Shown: piece after piece, positions 18,513 to 28,835 of the stretch
Numbering within the stretch: position 1 is the stretch's first letter
Layout: every line of letters starts with the position of its first letter
Origin: Moraxella lacunata
Lineage (GTDB): Bacteria > Pseudomonadota > Gammaproteobacteria > Pseudomonadales > Moraxellaceae
Assembly (NCBI RefSeq): GCF_900453205.1
Contig: NZ_UGQU01000001.1
Span: 930,001-994,000, forward strand
DNA length: 64,000 bases
Reading direction: 5' to 3'
Made by a program: the position numbers and the translations under genes
Notes under the pieces: model-generated
What the model saw: the letters and a program-made list of their open reading frames with translations, nothing else
Databases searched by the model: none
What the model was told of the DNA's origin: nothing

Positions 18513-18650
18513 AATTCATCCAAGCAAGCCATCATCGTTTTTATCAATCATCGGATTTTAAATTTTAGCGTGCATGGTGCTTGCAATTTGGGCAGGCAGA
18601 CGCATATTATGGCTTTATTCTTTGGTTTTTTGCCTTGGCTTTAACTTTAA

Positions 18651-19658
<1,008 letters not shown>

Positions 19659-19688
19659 TTTTATCTAAGATAAACTGCTGATTTAGAC

Positions 19689-19727
19689 AAAAGCCCATTT
19701 AGTATTGTTTTTTAAATGGGCTTTTTA
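19689..19727 (+). terminator. Rho-independent terminator after trxB
   Basis: The arms AAAAGCCCATTTA (19689-19701) and TAAATGGGCTTTT (19713-19725) are perfectly complementary and end in a T-run. Confidence 0.88.
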
Positions 19728-19759
19728 CACCCAACCAACTTGATATTTACCACGGGTTT

Positions 19760-19825
19760 GTAGGGGTTGGCTCTGCACACCCTTTGATGATATTACCATA
19801 CAAGGCGTGCTCAGCACGCCCCTAC
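19760..19825. repeat. Imperfect palindromic repeat with GTAGGGG ends
   Basis: The left arm starts GTAGGGGTTGGCTCTGCACA and the right arm ends GTGCTCAGCACGCCCCTAC. As inverted copies they match over about 22 bp with several mismatches. It lies between the trxB and gor terminators in a gene-free stretch, and looks like a degenerate small palindromic repeat. A further ACCCCTAC lies near 19990. Confidence 0.5.
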
Positions 19826-19907
19826 GTCCACACATCATTATATTTGTAGTAATTTTAAAGTTTCTTGGGTGTATATGCCTTTCAATGGCGACTTTAACTC
19901 CAACAAC

Positions 19908-19941
19908 AAAAAGACAAACCGCCTAGGCAATTTGTCTTTTT
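19908..19941 (-). terminator. Terminator downstream of gor
   Basis: Perfect arms AAAAAGACAAA (19908-19918) and TTTGTCTTTTT (19931-19941) surround a 12-nt loop. It lies about 100 nt past the gor stop and is symmetric enough to work in both directions. Confidence 0.75.
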
Positions 19942-20043
19942 GTGGTTAAAAACCTACATTGAATGTGCTTTATCAGGGCGAATGTGATTTACCCCTACAT
20001 ATCCAAATTTTAAAAATACCATTTTTGTCTACAAAACAATCAT

Positions 20044-21405
20044 TTATCTCATCGTAACAAACTCTTCAGACCCTGTCGGATGAATGGCAACGGTATTATC
20101 AAAATCACGCTTGGTTGCTCCCATTTTTATGGCGACAGCAAAGCCTTGAATCATCTCATCCACGCCAAACCCCACGCCATGCAGGCCGACCACTTTTTCA
20201 TCATCGCCCACGCACACCAATTTCATGCGACACGGCTCACGATGAGCGGTAATGGCAGAGTACATGGGCGTAAAGTTCGATTTATAGACCTTGACTGCTT
20301 CCGCTCCGAACTCATCAATGGCATCTTTTTCGCTCATGCCGACCGTACCAATGGGCGGATGACTAAACACCACCGTGGCGACATTGCTATAATCTAGGTG
20401 TTCATCGGGCTTATTGTTAAACAGGCGTTCGGAGAGTCTGCGACCGCTTGCCACCGCCACAGGGGTTAGCTCAATGCCATTTTCGATGATGTCGCCCACC
20501 GCATAAATGCCGTCCACCGTGGTGTTTTGGAATTTATCCACGATGATTTGCCCTTTGTCGTTGGTTGCCACGCCTGTTTTGTGTAAATCAATCACATCAG
20601 TGGCTGGCACACGCCCTGTCGCCCAAATCAGGCAGTCCACATTTAGGGTTTCGCCATTGTCAAAATACACAGTCAAGCCGTCATTTTTTTCAATTTTAAC
20701 AGGGTTTACGCCCGTGTGGAACGTAACGCCGTCTTTAACCATGACATCAGTCAAGACTTCTACAATATCTTTATCAAAACTCTTTAAAATACCGCCACGC
20801 ACGCACAAATGCGTATCCACACCCAAGGCATTCATCACGCCTGCAATCTCAACGCCAATGTAGCCACCGCCCACAATCGCCACCGATTTTGGAAGTTCGG
20901 TCAAATCAAAAAAGCCGTCCGAATCAATGCCGTATTCTGCCCCCTGTATGTTGGGACGGTGTGGGCGACCGCCTGTGGCAATCAAAATATGGTCAGCGGT
21001 AATGGTCTCGGTCTCGCCATTTTCATAGCTGACTTCTACCGAATTTTTATCCAAAAATTTGGCAAAACCGTTGATGAGCGTTACGCCGTTTTTTTCAAAA
21101 GTGTTTTTGTAAGATTGATGGATGCGATTGATGTAGGCGGTGCGATTTTCGACAAGTTTGGCAAAATCAAAGTTTTTGACATCAAGCTCAAAACCATAAT
21201 CAAGGGCATAGTTGTGAATGGCGGTTGCCATGTTCGCTCCATACCACAGCACTTTTTTGGGTACACAGCCTACGTTGACGCACGTTCCACCAACGTGCTT
21301 TGCTTCAATCACGGCAACTTTTTTGCCATACATGGCAGCACGGTTGGCACTGGCAATACCGCCACTACCGCCACCGATGGTAATATAATCAAAATGTCTG
21401 GTCAT
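20044..21405 (-). CDS. gor: Glutathione-disulfide reductase
   Basis: The 453-residue protein is a class I pyridine nucleotide-disulfide oxidoreductase. It has the FAD motif [17 protein letters not shown], the redox disulfide [13 protein letters not shown], the NADPH motif [15 protein letters not shown], and the C-terminal active-site [12 protein letters not shown] that supplies the catalytic His-Glu pair. That C-terminus and the length separate it from dihydrolipoamide dehydrogenase and mercuric reductase. It regenerates reduced glutathione with NADPH, which also supports the glutathione peroxidase-like gene at 36263. Confidence 0.95.
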   Translation of the reverse strand: MTRHFDYITIGGGSGGIASANRAAMYGKKVAVIEAKHVGGTCVNVGCVPKKVLWYGANMATAIHNYALDYGFELDVKNFDFAKLVENRTAYINRIHQSYKNTFEKNGVTLINGFAKFLDKNSVEVSYENGETETITADHILIATGGRPHRPNIQGAEYGIDSDGFFDLTELPKSVAIVGGGYIGVEIAGVMNALGVDTHLCVRGGILKSFDKDIVEVLTDVMVKDGVTFHTGVNPVKIEKNDGLTVYFDNGETLNVDCLIWATGRVPATDVIDLHKTGVATNDKGQIIVDKFQNTTVDGIYAVGDIIENGIELTPVAVASGRRLSERLFNNKPDEHLDYSNVATVVFSHPPIGTVGMSEKDAIDEFGAEAVKVYKSNFTPMYSAITAHREPCRMKLVCVGDDEKVVGLHGVGFGVDEMIQGFAVAIKMGATKRDFDNTVAIHPTGSEEFVTMR

Positions 21406-21498
21406 GGGTTTTACCTTGATTTAATGTTTTAAAAGATAGTCTATTGTAGCATAAAAATGATTTTTCTTTACCAAATTAATTCTTTGATAAAATCAATC

Positions 21499-23595
21499 TC
21501 AGCCCCTCCCCACCAATCGCTTGACGATACTCATCATCTGACCAACCACCGCTTTATCCACCCGTCCATCTCGCCCATAGCGGTGTTTGCGATACAAGCC
21601 CTTTAATTCATCAATATCTTCGGAATTATTTGGCGTTTTTAGACGGTCAAGCCAAGTCAAATAAGGCTCGCTCGCCCCCTTACCCCATGCTTTATCCTGC
21701 TTGGCAAGCCCTGCCGAGAGCTTCACAAGTGGCACATCTAGCCCATGATACTGCCGTCTGCGTCGGTACATCATCACACCCACAAATAAGACAGCAAGCA
21801 CCCCCACGCCCCCAACCAATATCCAAAACTGCTGAGCAAAACTTGTGATATTAAACCATTTAAAAAGCGAGTTTTTTTGCTCATCTTGGTCATAGCCGAC
21901 CACGTTTTTTTGCCAATAATAGCCCATCTGGTCAGAGTAACGTCTCAATGTTTGTAGCATCTTAAACTGCTGATAACTCCATTGTCCTGCCACACCATCG
22001 CCAAACATGGACGCACCGCCCATTTCGGTTACCGCATTCATGCCCTGCTCCACACGGTCAGGCGAGACAAAGGCGGTCGGGTCAATACGTACCCAGCCCT
22101 GCCCATCAAACCACACTTCTGTCCATGCATGAGCGTCCATCTGACGCACTTCCCAGCTTTGCCCATCACGCCCAAGCTCACCGCCTTGATAGCCTGCCAC
22201 CACTCGAGCAGGAATGCCTGCCGACCGCATTAAAAAAGTAAAACTGGACGCATAATGCTCACAAAACCCCGCCTTCGTGCCAAACAAAAACTCATCAATG
22301 CGGTCATCTCGCAATACAGGGGGTGAGAGCGTATAGCTAAACCCACCCGTGGTGATGAAGTTTTGCACCGCTTGTACATAGCGAACAGGGTCGCCTGTCT
22401 GGGCATAGAGTTCACTGGCAAAGGCACGAGCCTGCTCATTACCATCTTCGGGTAGACGTAGATTAATGCGTTTTTGGACATCGGTCAGTTCAATATCCAC
22501 CTTGGGCTGGCTAAAATAACTGGCACGATAGCGTTTTTGGGTACTAATCGGGTAATAATGACGCAGGGTAAAATCGCCCGTCATGCCCATGCCACGCTCA
22601 GGGTGCAGGCGTGGATAATCAAGAGCAAACAACCAGTTTTGCTCGGTTGGCTCCAAGATGACCCGATAATGATGTTCCATGCCTTGATACGCACTCATCG
22701 CCCATGCTGGGGGCTTATCGCCATCTCGTGACGACCAAAAATGGGGCGAAAACTCACTTTGTCGCCACGTCACCCCATCAAAATCGCTAAACACCAGCCC
22801 ACGCCAATACATTTCATGACGGCTTGGCATTTGCCCGTCAAATTCAGCACGAAACGCCAGTTCAGTCGATTGACTCAGATTAGAAAAATCCCCCGGTGAC
22901 ATGCTATCCGAAACACCCGTTGTCGCAGATTTGCCTGCCATCGGCAGTGACCACATCGGGGGCAGACGAGGGAAAAACAAAAACAGCACCACAAGCAGGG
23001 GAATGGCAGGCAGGGTTATCATAGCCAACGCACGCAGTCGCCCCGAGCCATCGGCATTATCATCATCACTAATGGCGATAAAGCCTATTAATATCATCAT
23101 GAGTGTCGGCAGTCCCACCACCGCCACGCTCAAATCCTGCCGTATCAAAAACGCCGACGCCAGCGTAAATAACGCAAGGTTTAACGCCACATAAGCGTCC
23201 CGCTTCTCATACAGCTCCCACGCCTTTGCCACAAAGCACAGCACCAAAAAGCTGACCGCCACATCCACGCCAAACGCCTGCCCAAAACTCACCCAAATCG
23301 CCACCGTACCGCCTAAAAACAGTAGCACCTGCACCACTTGATAGATACGGCGTAGTCGCCCACCACTTAGGCTGTATAGGCGTGCCTTGATACTGGGTTT
23401 TTGCATGATGATGCTGATGATGAGTACGACCAATAGCCATGCAGGAATGCCCATCGCATGGGGCAACACAAGCGATGCCATGGCAAGCAGTAGCCAGTGA
23501 TAGGCAGGCAGAGCAAGGATTTTGTGCCAAAATTTTTGGGGGTGTGTGGTTAGGGTTTTTCTACCTTGACCAAAATCGTGAAAAGTGCTGTTCAT
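21499..23595 (-). CDS. TgpA-type transglutaminase membrane protein (DUF3488 / transglutaminase / DUF4129)
   Basis: The 698-residue protein starts with five to six membrane segments (DUF3488-like). A periplasmic transglutaminase-like core follows with the catalytic triad regions AGFCEHYASSFTFLMRSAGIPARVV (Cys) and MDAHAWTEVWFDGQGW (His), then RIDPTAFVSPDRV. A membrane segment near residue 610 and a short cytoplasmic DUF4129-like tail complete it. TgpA homologues are envelope proteins, essential in Pseudomonas, encoded with MoxR and DUF58 genes. Those two partners lie just upstream on the same strand, but a 266-bp palindromic repeat now separates them from this gene. Confidence 0.9.
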   Translation of the reverse strand: MNSTFHDFGQGRKTLTTHPQKFWHKILALPAYHWLLLAMASLVLPHAMGIPAWLLVVLIISIIMQKPSIKARLYSLSGGRLRRIYQVVQVLLFLGGTVAIWVSFGQAFGVDVAVSFLVLCFVAKAWELYEKRDAYVALNLALFTLASAFLIRQDLSVAVVGLPTLMMILIGFIAISDDDNADGSGRLRALAMITLPAIPLLVVLFLFFPRLPPMWSLPMAGKSATTGVSDSMSPGDFSNLSQSTELAFRAEFDGQMPSRHEMYWRGLVFSDFDGVTWRQSEFSPHFWSSRDGDKPPAWAMSAYQGMEHHYRVILEPTEQNWLFALDYPRLHPERGMGMTGDFTLRHYYPISTQKRYRASYFSQPKVDIELTDVQKRINLRLPEDGNEQARAFASELYAQTGDPVRYVQAVQNFITTGGFSYTLSPPVLRDDRIDEFLFGTKAGFCEHYASSFTFLMRSAGIPARVVAGYQGGELGRDGQSWEVRQMDAHAWTEVWFDGQGWVRIDPTAFVSPDRVEQGMNAVTEMGGASMFGDGVAGQWSYQQFKMLQTLRRYSDQMGYYWQKNVVGYDQDEQKNSLFKWFNITSFAQQFWILVGGVGVLAVLFVGVMMYRRRRQYHGLDVPLVKLSAGLAKQDKAWGKGASEPYLTWLDRLKTPNNSEDIDELKGLYRKHRYGRDGRVDKAVVGQMMSIVKRLVGRG

Positions 23596-23701
23596 GGTGT
23601 CTGTGTCGTGTGGTTTTGCCCGATAAATGATTTGGTAAAATTAGGGTAAATGATTTGGTGAAATTAGGCAAATACCAACCTTTTTATTTATCATCAATTT
23701 A

Positions 23702-23967
23702 TTAGGGCGTGCCTACCTTTTGTATTTGCAATGAAAAATGAGGAAAATCGCACGTTTTTCAAGGAAAAAGCGAAGTTTGATAGCTATTCTATCAAACGAG
23801 CTTTTATTATGAAAAACATCCGACCACTTAATCTGATAAATCTTAAGATTTTAACTTAATTTTAAAAATTAAGTGGTCGGATAGCCATTTTTCATGCAAA
23901 AACATTGTTTTATTTCTAAAACATTTCTATATTTTAAATTGTGTTATAAAGGGCAGGCACGCCCTAA
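23702..23967. repeat. 266-bp nested-palindrome repeat, copy A
   Basis: The ends are inverted copies (TTAGGGCGTGCCT... and its complement, ...AGGCACGCCCTAA). Inside, ATGAAAAATG near the left is mirrored by CATTTTTCAT on the right, and the centre holds a long hairpin around CCGACCACTTAAT / ATTAAGTGGTCGG. A closely related copy lies at 26156-26451 and a shortened, inverted copy at 63433-63542. It has no coding capacity. It lies in the gap between the DUF58 gene and tgpA, so it may act as a transcript end or processing site within this gene set. Confidence 0.85.
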
Positions 23968-24095
23968 CTATCAAACCAAATCTTTTTTATAAATAGAATA
24001 ACTCAAAAATGCTTTTTTAAATGATTTTAGACGACTTTAAAAGGACTTTAAAACGGATAACATAAACCGCCAATTTTGCCAACTGCCAAAACCCA

Positions 24096-25142
24096 TCAAG
24101 GCTCTTTGGCAAGTCTTAGCAAACATTGACGGACAAACTCATCGCCCACGCCTATCTGTCCTGCCCCACTGGGAAAAACAAGCATAAAGGGCGCGCCTTG
24201 GCTGGCAATGGCTTGCACCGCATGGGTCAGCTCACTTAGGCGGGTCTCATGCACCCCTGACGGCATGTCATCATAATGCAAGCACCACTCACGCCCGAGC
24301 GAGTCGCCAAAGTGCTTGGTGAGCATGCCCGCCCCCCGTGCCACGTGCGACCATGACACCCGTGCCAAACTCTCGCCTTCTTGGTATTCGTCCAACATCT
24401 CAAAGTCGCTTTGCCCTGCCACACTGATGGCACTTCGCTCATCACTCTCGCTTGCCACCGCTCGCTTGTCGTTTTGCCAGTCAAAGGGGGCAGGCTTAGG
24501 GTATACAAACATCGGACTTGCCAAATACACATACGCCCACGCACGCATGACCCCGAGCGGATAGCGACTGCTGATGACCAGACGGGGCAGGGTCATCACC
24601 CCCCGAGTGGGGGTATAGACAGGCAATCTGACCAGCACCGATTTGCCCAGCGTTGGCGTGATGATGGTGTGAGCATTCATGAAGTCTTCTCGTGCCTGCC
24701 CTTTGAGCATTTTTTGGACAATCTCATGCTTATCATCAAACACCGCTTCTATCTGCCGTGATGCCTTGCCACTTCTGGTGGATAACTCCAAAGTCACATA
24801 ACCTATCGACCCTGCCTCAGACAAGCTAGACTCGACAAACCGCACATCAATGCTCGCCACCTGCACAAAGGTATAAAACACCGTCACAAGCCAAATGCCG
24901 AACAGATAAAAGCACAGCCCCAGTACCAAGTTATTGCCATAATTGACCCCCGTCACAAAAGTGGCGATGAGTAGTAGAGCAAACAACAGTCCTTGACGGC
25001 TAAAAAAGATATAGACATTACGTAGCCCGAGCGACACCGCATCTTTGCGTGGCGAGCGTCTGGCAAAGAACTCGTTGAGCTTGTTCTTTATGGGATTGGT
25101 CAGTGGACGGGTTAGGCGATGAGCAGATGATTTCATGGGCAT
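24096..25142 (-). CDS. DUF58 domain protein
   Basis: The 348-residue protein has two N-terminal membrane segments (FFSRQGLLFALLLIATFVTGV and NNLVLGLCFYLFGIWLVTVFY). The cytoplasmic part contains REYQEGESLARVSWSHVARG-like DUF58 sequence, seen here as LDEYQEGESLARVSWSHVAR near residue 250. DUF58 proteins are encoded with MoxR ATPases and transglutaminase-like proteins, exactly as here, and are thought to belong to a chaperone-like assembly acting on envelope or metal-containing proteins. It starts 43 nt after moxR. Two starts are close together (25142 and 25136). Confidence 0.88.
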   Translation of the reverse strand: MPMKSSAHRLTRPLTNPIKNKLNEFFARRSPRKDAVSLGLRNVYIFFSRQGLLFALLLIATFVTGVNYGNNLVLGLCFYLFGIWLVTVFYTFVQVASIDVRFVESSLSEAGSIGYVTLELSTRSGKASRQIEAVFDDKHEIVQKMLKGQAREDFMNAHTIITPTLGKSVLVRLPVYTPTRGVMTLPRLVISSRYPLGVMRAWAYVYLASPMFVYPKPAPFDWQNDKRAVASESDERSAISVAGQSDFEMLDEYQEGESLARVSWSHVARGAGMLTKHFGDSLGREWCLHYDDMPSGVHETRLSELTHAVQAIASQGAPFMLVFPSGAGQIGVGDEFVRQCLLRLAKEP

Positions 25143-25185
25143 ACGGATAGATTGATTGGGTTAATGATAAACGGCAAATCCGCCA

Positions 25186-26121
25186 TCAATCAATCGCCAC
25201 TTCGTCCAAAATACGTCTGGCAATGGTCATCTCAGTCAGACCACCCAGATGATGAAACGGCACAAAACGCTGTCCTAGTCTGTGGTCAGCCACCGCCGAG
25301 AACACCGCCTGCACATCATCTATCGCCACATTGTCCTGCCCTGATACATAGGCATAGGCTTGGCAAGCACGCTTTAACGCTAGCACGCCACGGGGGGATA
25401 AGCCGTGATATTCTTGGCTTGAACGGGTTTTGGCGACCAGTTTTTGTAGGTAGTCTAGCACCACAGGGGCGATGTAGATGTCTTTGACTTCTCGCTGAGC
25501 TTGTATCACTTCTTCACTGGTCAAAATCGGGGTAAGCTCACTCATCATCGCTCTACGGTCTCGCCCTTCTAGCAGTTCACGCTCAGCTTTGGGCGATGGA
25601 TAGCCGAGTGAGACGCACATCAAAAAGCGGTCAAGCTGTGACTCAGGCAGTGGATACACACCTGCTTGTTGGGCAGGGTTTTGGGTAGCGATGACAAAAA
25701 AGGGCTTGGGTAGAACATACGTTTGCCCATCTTGGGTCACTTGCTTTTCTTCCATCGCTTCTAACAGTGCTGACTGCGTTTTGGGACTTGAACGGTTAAT
25801 CTCATCGGCAAGCAGTAGCTGAGTGAACACCGCCCCTTTTCTAAAAGCAAAACTCTGCTCACTTTGGTTGTATATCATCATCCCCAAAATATCGGCAGGA
25901 AGCATGTCATTGGTAAACTGCACACGGTTAAAATCTAGCCCCAACAGGATGGCAAGACTATGTGCCAACGTGGTCTTACCCATACCAGGTAAGTCTTGCA
26001 GTAGCAAATGCCCATCCGCCAAAATGCAGGACACGGCAAGGGTCACAGCTTCTTCTTTATCAAGGACGATTTGGTTTAGCTTGTCAAGTAGGGTTTGGAT
26101 TTTGGGTTGGATGTGTGACAT
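25186..26121 (-). CDS. MoxR-family AAA+ ATPase
   Basis: The 311-residue protein shows Walker A GMGKTTLAHSLA preceded by LLLQDLP, Walker B LLLADEINRSSPKTQSALLEAM, sensor-1 region FFVIATQNPAQQAGVYPLPESQLDRF, and GLSPRGVLALKRACQAYA at the lid. These are the MoxR signatures. I chose the ATG at 26121 (MSHIQPKIQTLL); the open frame continues 21 codons upstream but only into the adjacent repeat element, so those codons are not genuine. It is the first gene of the moxR-DUF58-tgpA set, acting as an ATP-driven chaperone for unknown clients. Confidence 0.93.
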   Translation of the reverse strand: MSHIQPKIQTLLDKLNQIVLDKEEAVTLAVSCILADGHLLLQDLPGMGKTTLAHSLAILLGLDFNRVQFTNDMLPADILGMMIYNQSEQSFAFRKGAVFTQLLLADEINRSSPKTQSALLEAMEEKQVTQDGQTYVLPKPFFVIATQNPAQQAGVYPLPESQLDRFLMCVSLGYPSPKAERELLEGRDRRAMMSELTPILTSEEVIQAQREVKDIYIAPVVLDYLQKLVAKTRSSQEYHGLSPRGVLALKRACQAYAYVSGQDNVAIDDVQAVFSAVADHRLGQRFVPFHHLGGLTEMTIARRILDEVAID

Positions 26122-26155
26122 GAAACGCTCGAATAAAAAATATTTTGATAAATAG

Positions 26156-26451
26156 TAGGGCGTGCCTGCCTTTTGTATTTGCAATGAAAAATGCCTGTTT
26201 AAAAAAGCAGGGGAATCGCACGTTTTTCAAGGAAAAAACAAAGGCTGTGAGTTTTCTATCGGACAAGTTTTTATTATGAAAAACATCCGACTACTTAATC
26301 TGATAAATCTTAAGATTTTAACTTAATTTTAAAAATTGATAGTAGTCCAAAAATTAAGTGGTCAGATAGCCATTTTTCATGCAAAAACGATTGGTTTTTT
26401 CTAAAATATTTCTGTATTGTAAATAGTGCCATAAAGGGCAGGCACGCCCTA
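26156..26451. repeat. 296-bp nested-palindrome repeat, copy B, upstream of moxR
   Basis: It has the same inverted ends as copy A (TAGGGCGTGCCTGCC ... GGCAGGCACGCCCTA), the same internal ATGAAAAATG / CATTTTTCAT pair, and the same central hairpin sequence. Two short extra segments relative to copy A make it longer. It lies only 35 bp upstream of the moxR start, so it either contains or displaces the moxR promoter. Upstream of it is only the fimX-like gene's terminator. Confidence 0.85.
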
Positions 26452-26520
26452 ATAATTATATCAATTTTTTAAAATTTTTTTGTATGACAAGCGTTATTGT
26501 GGCAAACTTTTTACATAAAA

Positions 26521-26545
26521 AACACCCAACCACATGTTGGGTGTT
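26521..26545 (-). terminator. Rho-independent terminator of the FimX-like gene
   Basis: Perfect 10-bp arms AACACCCAAC and GTTGGGTGTT with a 5-nt loop are followed on the minus strand by six T residues. It starts 14 nt past the stop. Confidence 0.9.
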
Positions 26546-26559
26546 CTCCACGAGAGCCA

Positions 26560-28659
26560 CTACTCTTCGGCAGGGGGCGGGAAAGTAATCTCGGTATTGG
26601 CAGGTTGCAGATAGTCGCCTTGTAGGTATCTTGCCCCCACCGACCACGCCATAGACATGGTGGATGCCTCTTCGATGTATGGCATGAGCGTGCTTGCCCC
26701 TTTTTCGGTTGCTGTATTGACCAGCCCTTGCAAGGCCGTTAAATTCGCCTCTCTGTCTAAGTCCTTGGTATAGCTACGGGCAAGACGCACCATGTTGGGC
26801 GACAGATAATCTAGCACCTCGGCGGATTTGGCAGTTACCCCAAAGCCATTCATGCCCACAGGACAATCGATGTTGGCTAGGGCGATAAACTGACGTTTGG
26901 CGACCGCCATATAATCCACTAAATCTTGTTCACTAAACTGCAATGTTAATACATCACTACCACCGCCAATGGCTCGGGTCAGCTGAGTGATGATGCCTGC
27001 CAAATTAGTATCCGCCAGTGATGCCGATGACAACCCCACTAACAGGCGTGCGGTAGGCTCACTTTGGCGAATGCTCGCCAAATGTTTGCTGGCATTGATA
27101 AGCATCCAACGGTCAATTTTTTCAAGTAGATTGTGTTTTTTGGCAATGGGGGTTAGCTTATCATAGGTCATTTCTGTACCATCAGCTTGAGGCAATGTTA
27201 TAAACGCCTCAAACAAGCTACTACTGTCGGTATCAATATCATAAATCGGCTGATATTTTAACACAAATTTATTCTGGGTTAAGGCAGTTTGGATGTACTC
27301 CGCCATCACTGCATCATCCTCGCCTGCAATGGCACTAATATCAAAAGCTTTGACCTTCATGCCTTCGTCATCAGGATTGATGTCCTGAACAGTATCCATG
27401 GCACGACTTAATACCACGCCTGCCTCAGGAGCATTGACATCCATCATTACCACACCGATAGACAGCGTGGTAGTAACAGTGCGACTACCCACCTCGATGA
27501 GCATATTTGCCACACGCTCAGCAAGTTGCTCTGCCAAAGCCATCGCTTGCTCTTTGTTTATCTCATCGACCACCAACGCAAAACTGGTATCACTAAATCT
27601 GCTCACGCTGGCATCATGTGCTTTTTTGGCGGTCTCATCAAGCACCCAAGCCACTTGTTTGACTGCGGTATCTATTCCCGTTAAGCCTGTGCTTGAATGA
27701 ATCTTGCCCATGCCGTCCATGCGAATATATAATAAAGCAGCTGACTTAATATCACCACGTGCAACTTCTTGTTGGGTGCCCTGTAATGATTCGGTAAAGG
27801 CAAGACGATTGGAGAGTCCTGTTAGGGTATCTTGACGCTCTGCTTCGGCAAGTTTTTTGGCAAGCTCAGCACTGTTATTTTCATTTTGCTGAATAATCAT
27901 CTGCGTGACAGGCTCGCCATCTAAGGTCGCCGCCGCCAGTTGCAATTTGGATGCAAAGGTTGAGCCATCTGTACGTTTGCTCTCGAAGGAAAACTCCACC
28001 TGTGAGCGGTCACCCTTGTCAAATTTGCGTAAGAATTGTTTAAAGCCTTTGACATTGTCCCCACCAGCAATCAAATCTACCACTGGCACACCAATAATCT
28101 CTTCCATCGCCTGATAGCCAAACATCTCCAAATAGGGGTCATTGGCAAAGATATGCACCCCTTGGTCAATGTATGCCACGGCAGATTTTGAGTTTTTAAT
28201 CAAAATATTGGCACGTTGCTCTGCTTCTTTTAAGATGGCTTTTAGGTGGGCGGTTTGGCGTTTGGCTCGCACATAATCCGCCTGCAAACAAATGGCAGAG
28301 ACAATGAGTCTGTCGTCCCCTTTTGCCAATGACTTTATCATGTCGCCATGCACCACCTCGGGGTTACCATGCTCATTTAGGCTCGCCTGTTCATTGCTTT
28401 GCACCAAATGAATGACTGGCAAATTAACCTGTTCTTCTTGCAAGATGCCCACCACATCTGCAAAATTCATGTCATAGGCACGATGGAAAACAAGCACATC
28501 CCATTCTTGGCGTAAGGATTTGACAAACTCCGCCTTTTCATCCCAAAAGCCCAAATTAACCTCATCAAAATATTCTGATAAGTGGCTGATAAGATGCTCG
28601 GCATAAAGTTGCTCTTCATCAATAAACAACAGGTTTAAGATATTTTTTTTCATAGACAT
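26560..28659 (-). CDS. fimX: FimX-like protein with receiver-like, PAS, degenerate GGDEF and degenerate EAL domains
   Basis: From the preferred start (MSMKKNILNLLFIDE, ATG at 28659) the protein has 699 residues. The order is a receiver-like domain (about 5-120), a PAS domain (about 165-285; KNSKSAVAYIDQG, DPYLEMFGYQAMEEIIG), a GGDEF-like domain (about 300-440; DTLTGLSNRLAF) whose signature is replaced by RFSDTSFALVV, and an EAL-like domain (about 460-690) whose EAL motif reads EAF and whose other metal ligands look altered. This matches FimX, a c-di-GMP-binding protein controlling type IV pilus assembly and twitching, which binds but does not turn over the nucleotide. The upstream open frame to 28776 is unlikely to be translated. 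No strong ribosome binding site is seen. Confidence 0.82.
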   Translation of the reverse strand: MSMKKNILNLLFIDEEQLYAEHLISHLSEYFDEVNLGFWDEKAEFVKSLRQEWDVLVFHRAYDMNFADVVGILQEEQVNLPVIHLVQSNEQASLNEHGNPEVVHGDMIKSLAKGDDRLIVSAICLQADYVRAKRQTAHLKAILKEAEQRANILIKNSKSAVAYIDQGVHIFANDPYLEMFGYQAMEEIIGVPVVDLIAGGDNVKGFKQFLRKFDKGDRSQVEFSFESKRTDGSTFASKLQLAAATLDGEPVTQMIIQQNENNSAELAKKLAEAERQDTLTGLSNRLAFTESLQGTQQEVARGDIKSAALLYIRMDGMGKIHSSTGLTGIDTAVKQVAWVLDETAKKAHDASVSRFSDTSFALVVDEINKEQAMALAEQLAERVANMLIEVGSRTVTTTLSIGVVMMDVNAPEAGVVLSRAMDTVQDINPDDEGMKVKAFDISAIAGEDDAVMAEYIQTALTQNKFVLKYQPIYDIDTDSSSLFEAFITLPQADGTEMTYDKLTPIAKKHNLLEKIDRWMLINASKHLASIRQSEPTARLLVGLSSASLADTNLAGIITQLTRAIGGGSDVLTLQFSEQDLVDYMAVAKRQFIALANIDCPVGMNGFGVTAKSAEVLDYLSPNMVRLARSYTKDLDREANLTALQGLVNTATEKGASTLMPYIEEASTMSMAWSVGARYLQGDYLQPANTEITFPPPAEE

Positions 28660-28835
28660 ACAGTATGTTAAAAAAGCGATGCGGACAGGCTGGCGTTGAT
28701 TTACCCAAAATATTTGCAATATTTGTACCAATTTGTAATATTTTGAAATATTTTTACAAAACATTACAAACCACAATAAAGACTGATGGTGGGTGTATCA
28801 AAAAAGATGCCATATTATAACAGACATTTAATCGA

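Noticed and set aside
23702-26451. Pair of repeats as ends of a composite transposon carrying moxR and the DUF58 gene
   Set aside because: The genes between them are the normal neighbours of tgpA, and a third copy with a deleted centre lies elsewhere, so the repeats moved independently.
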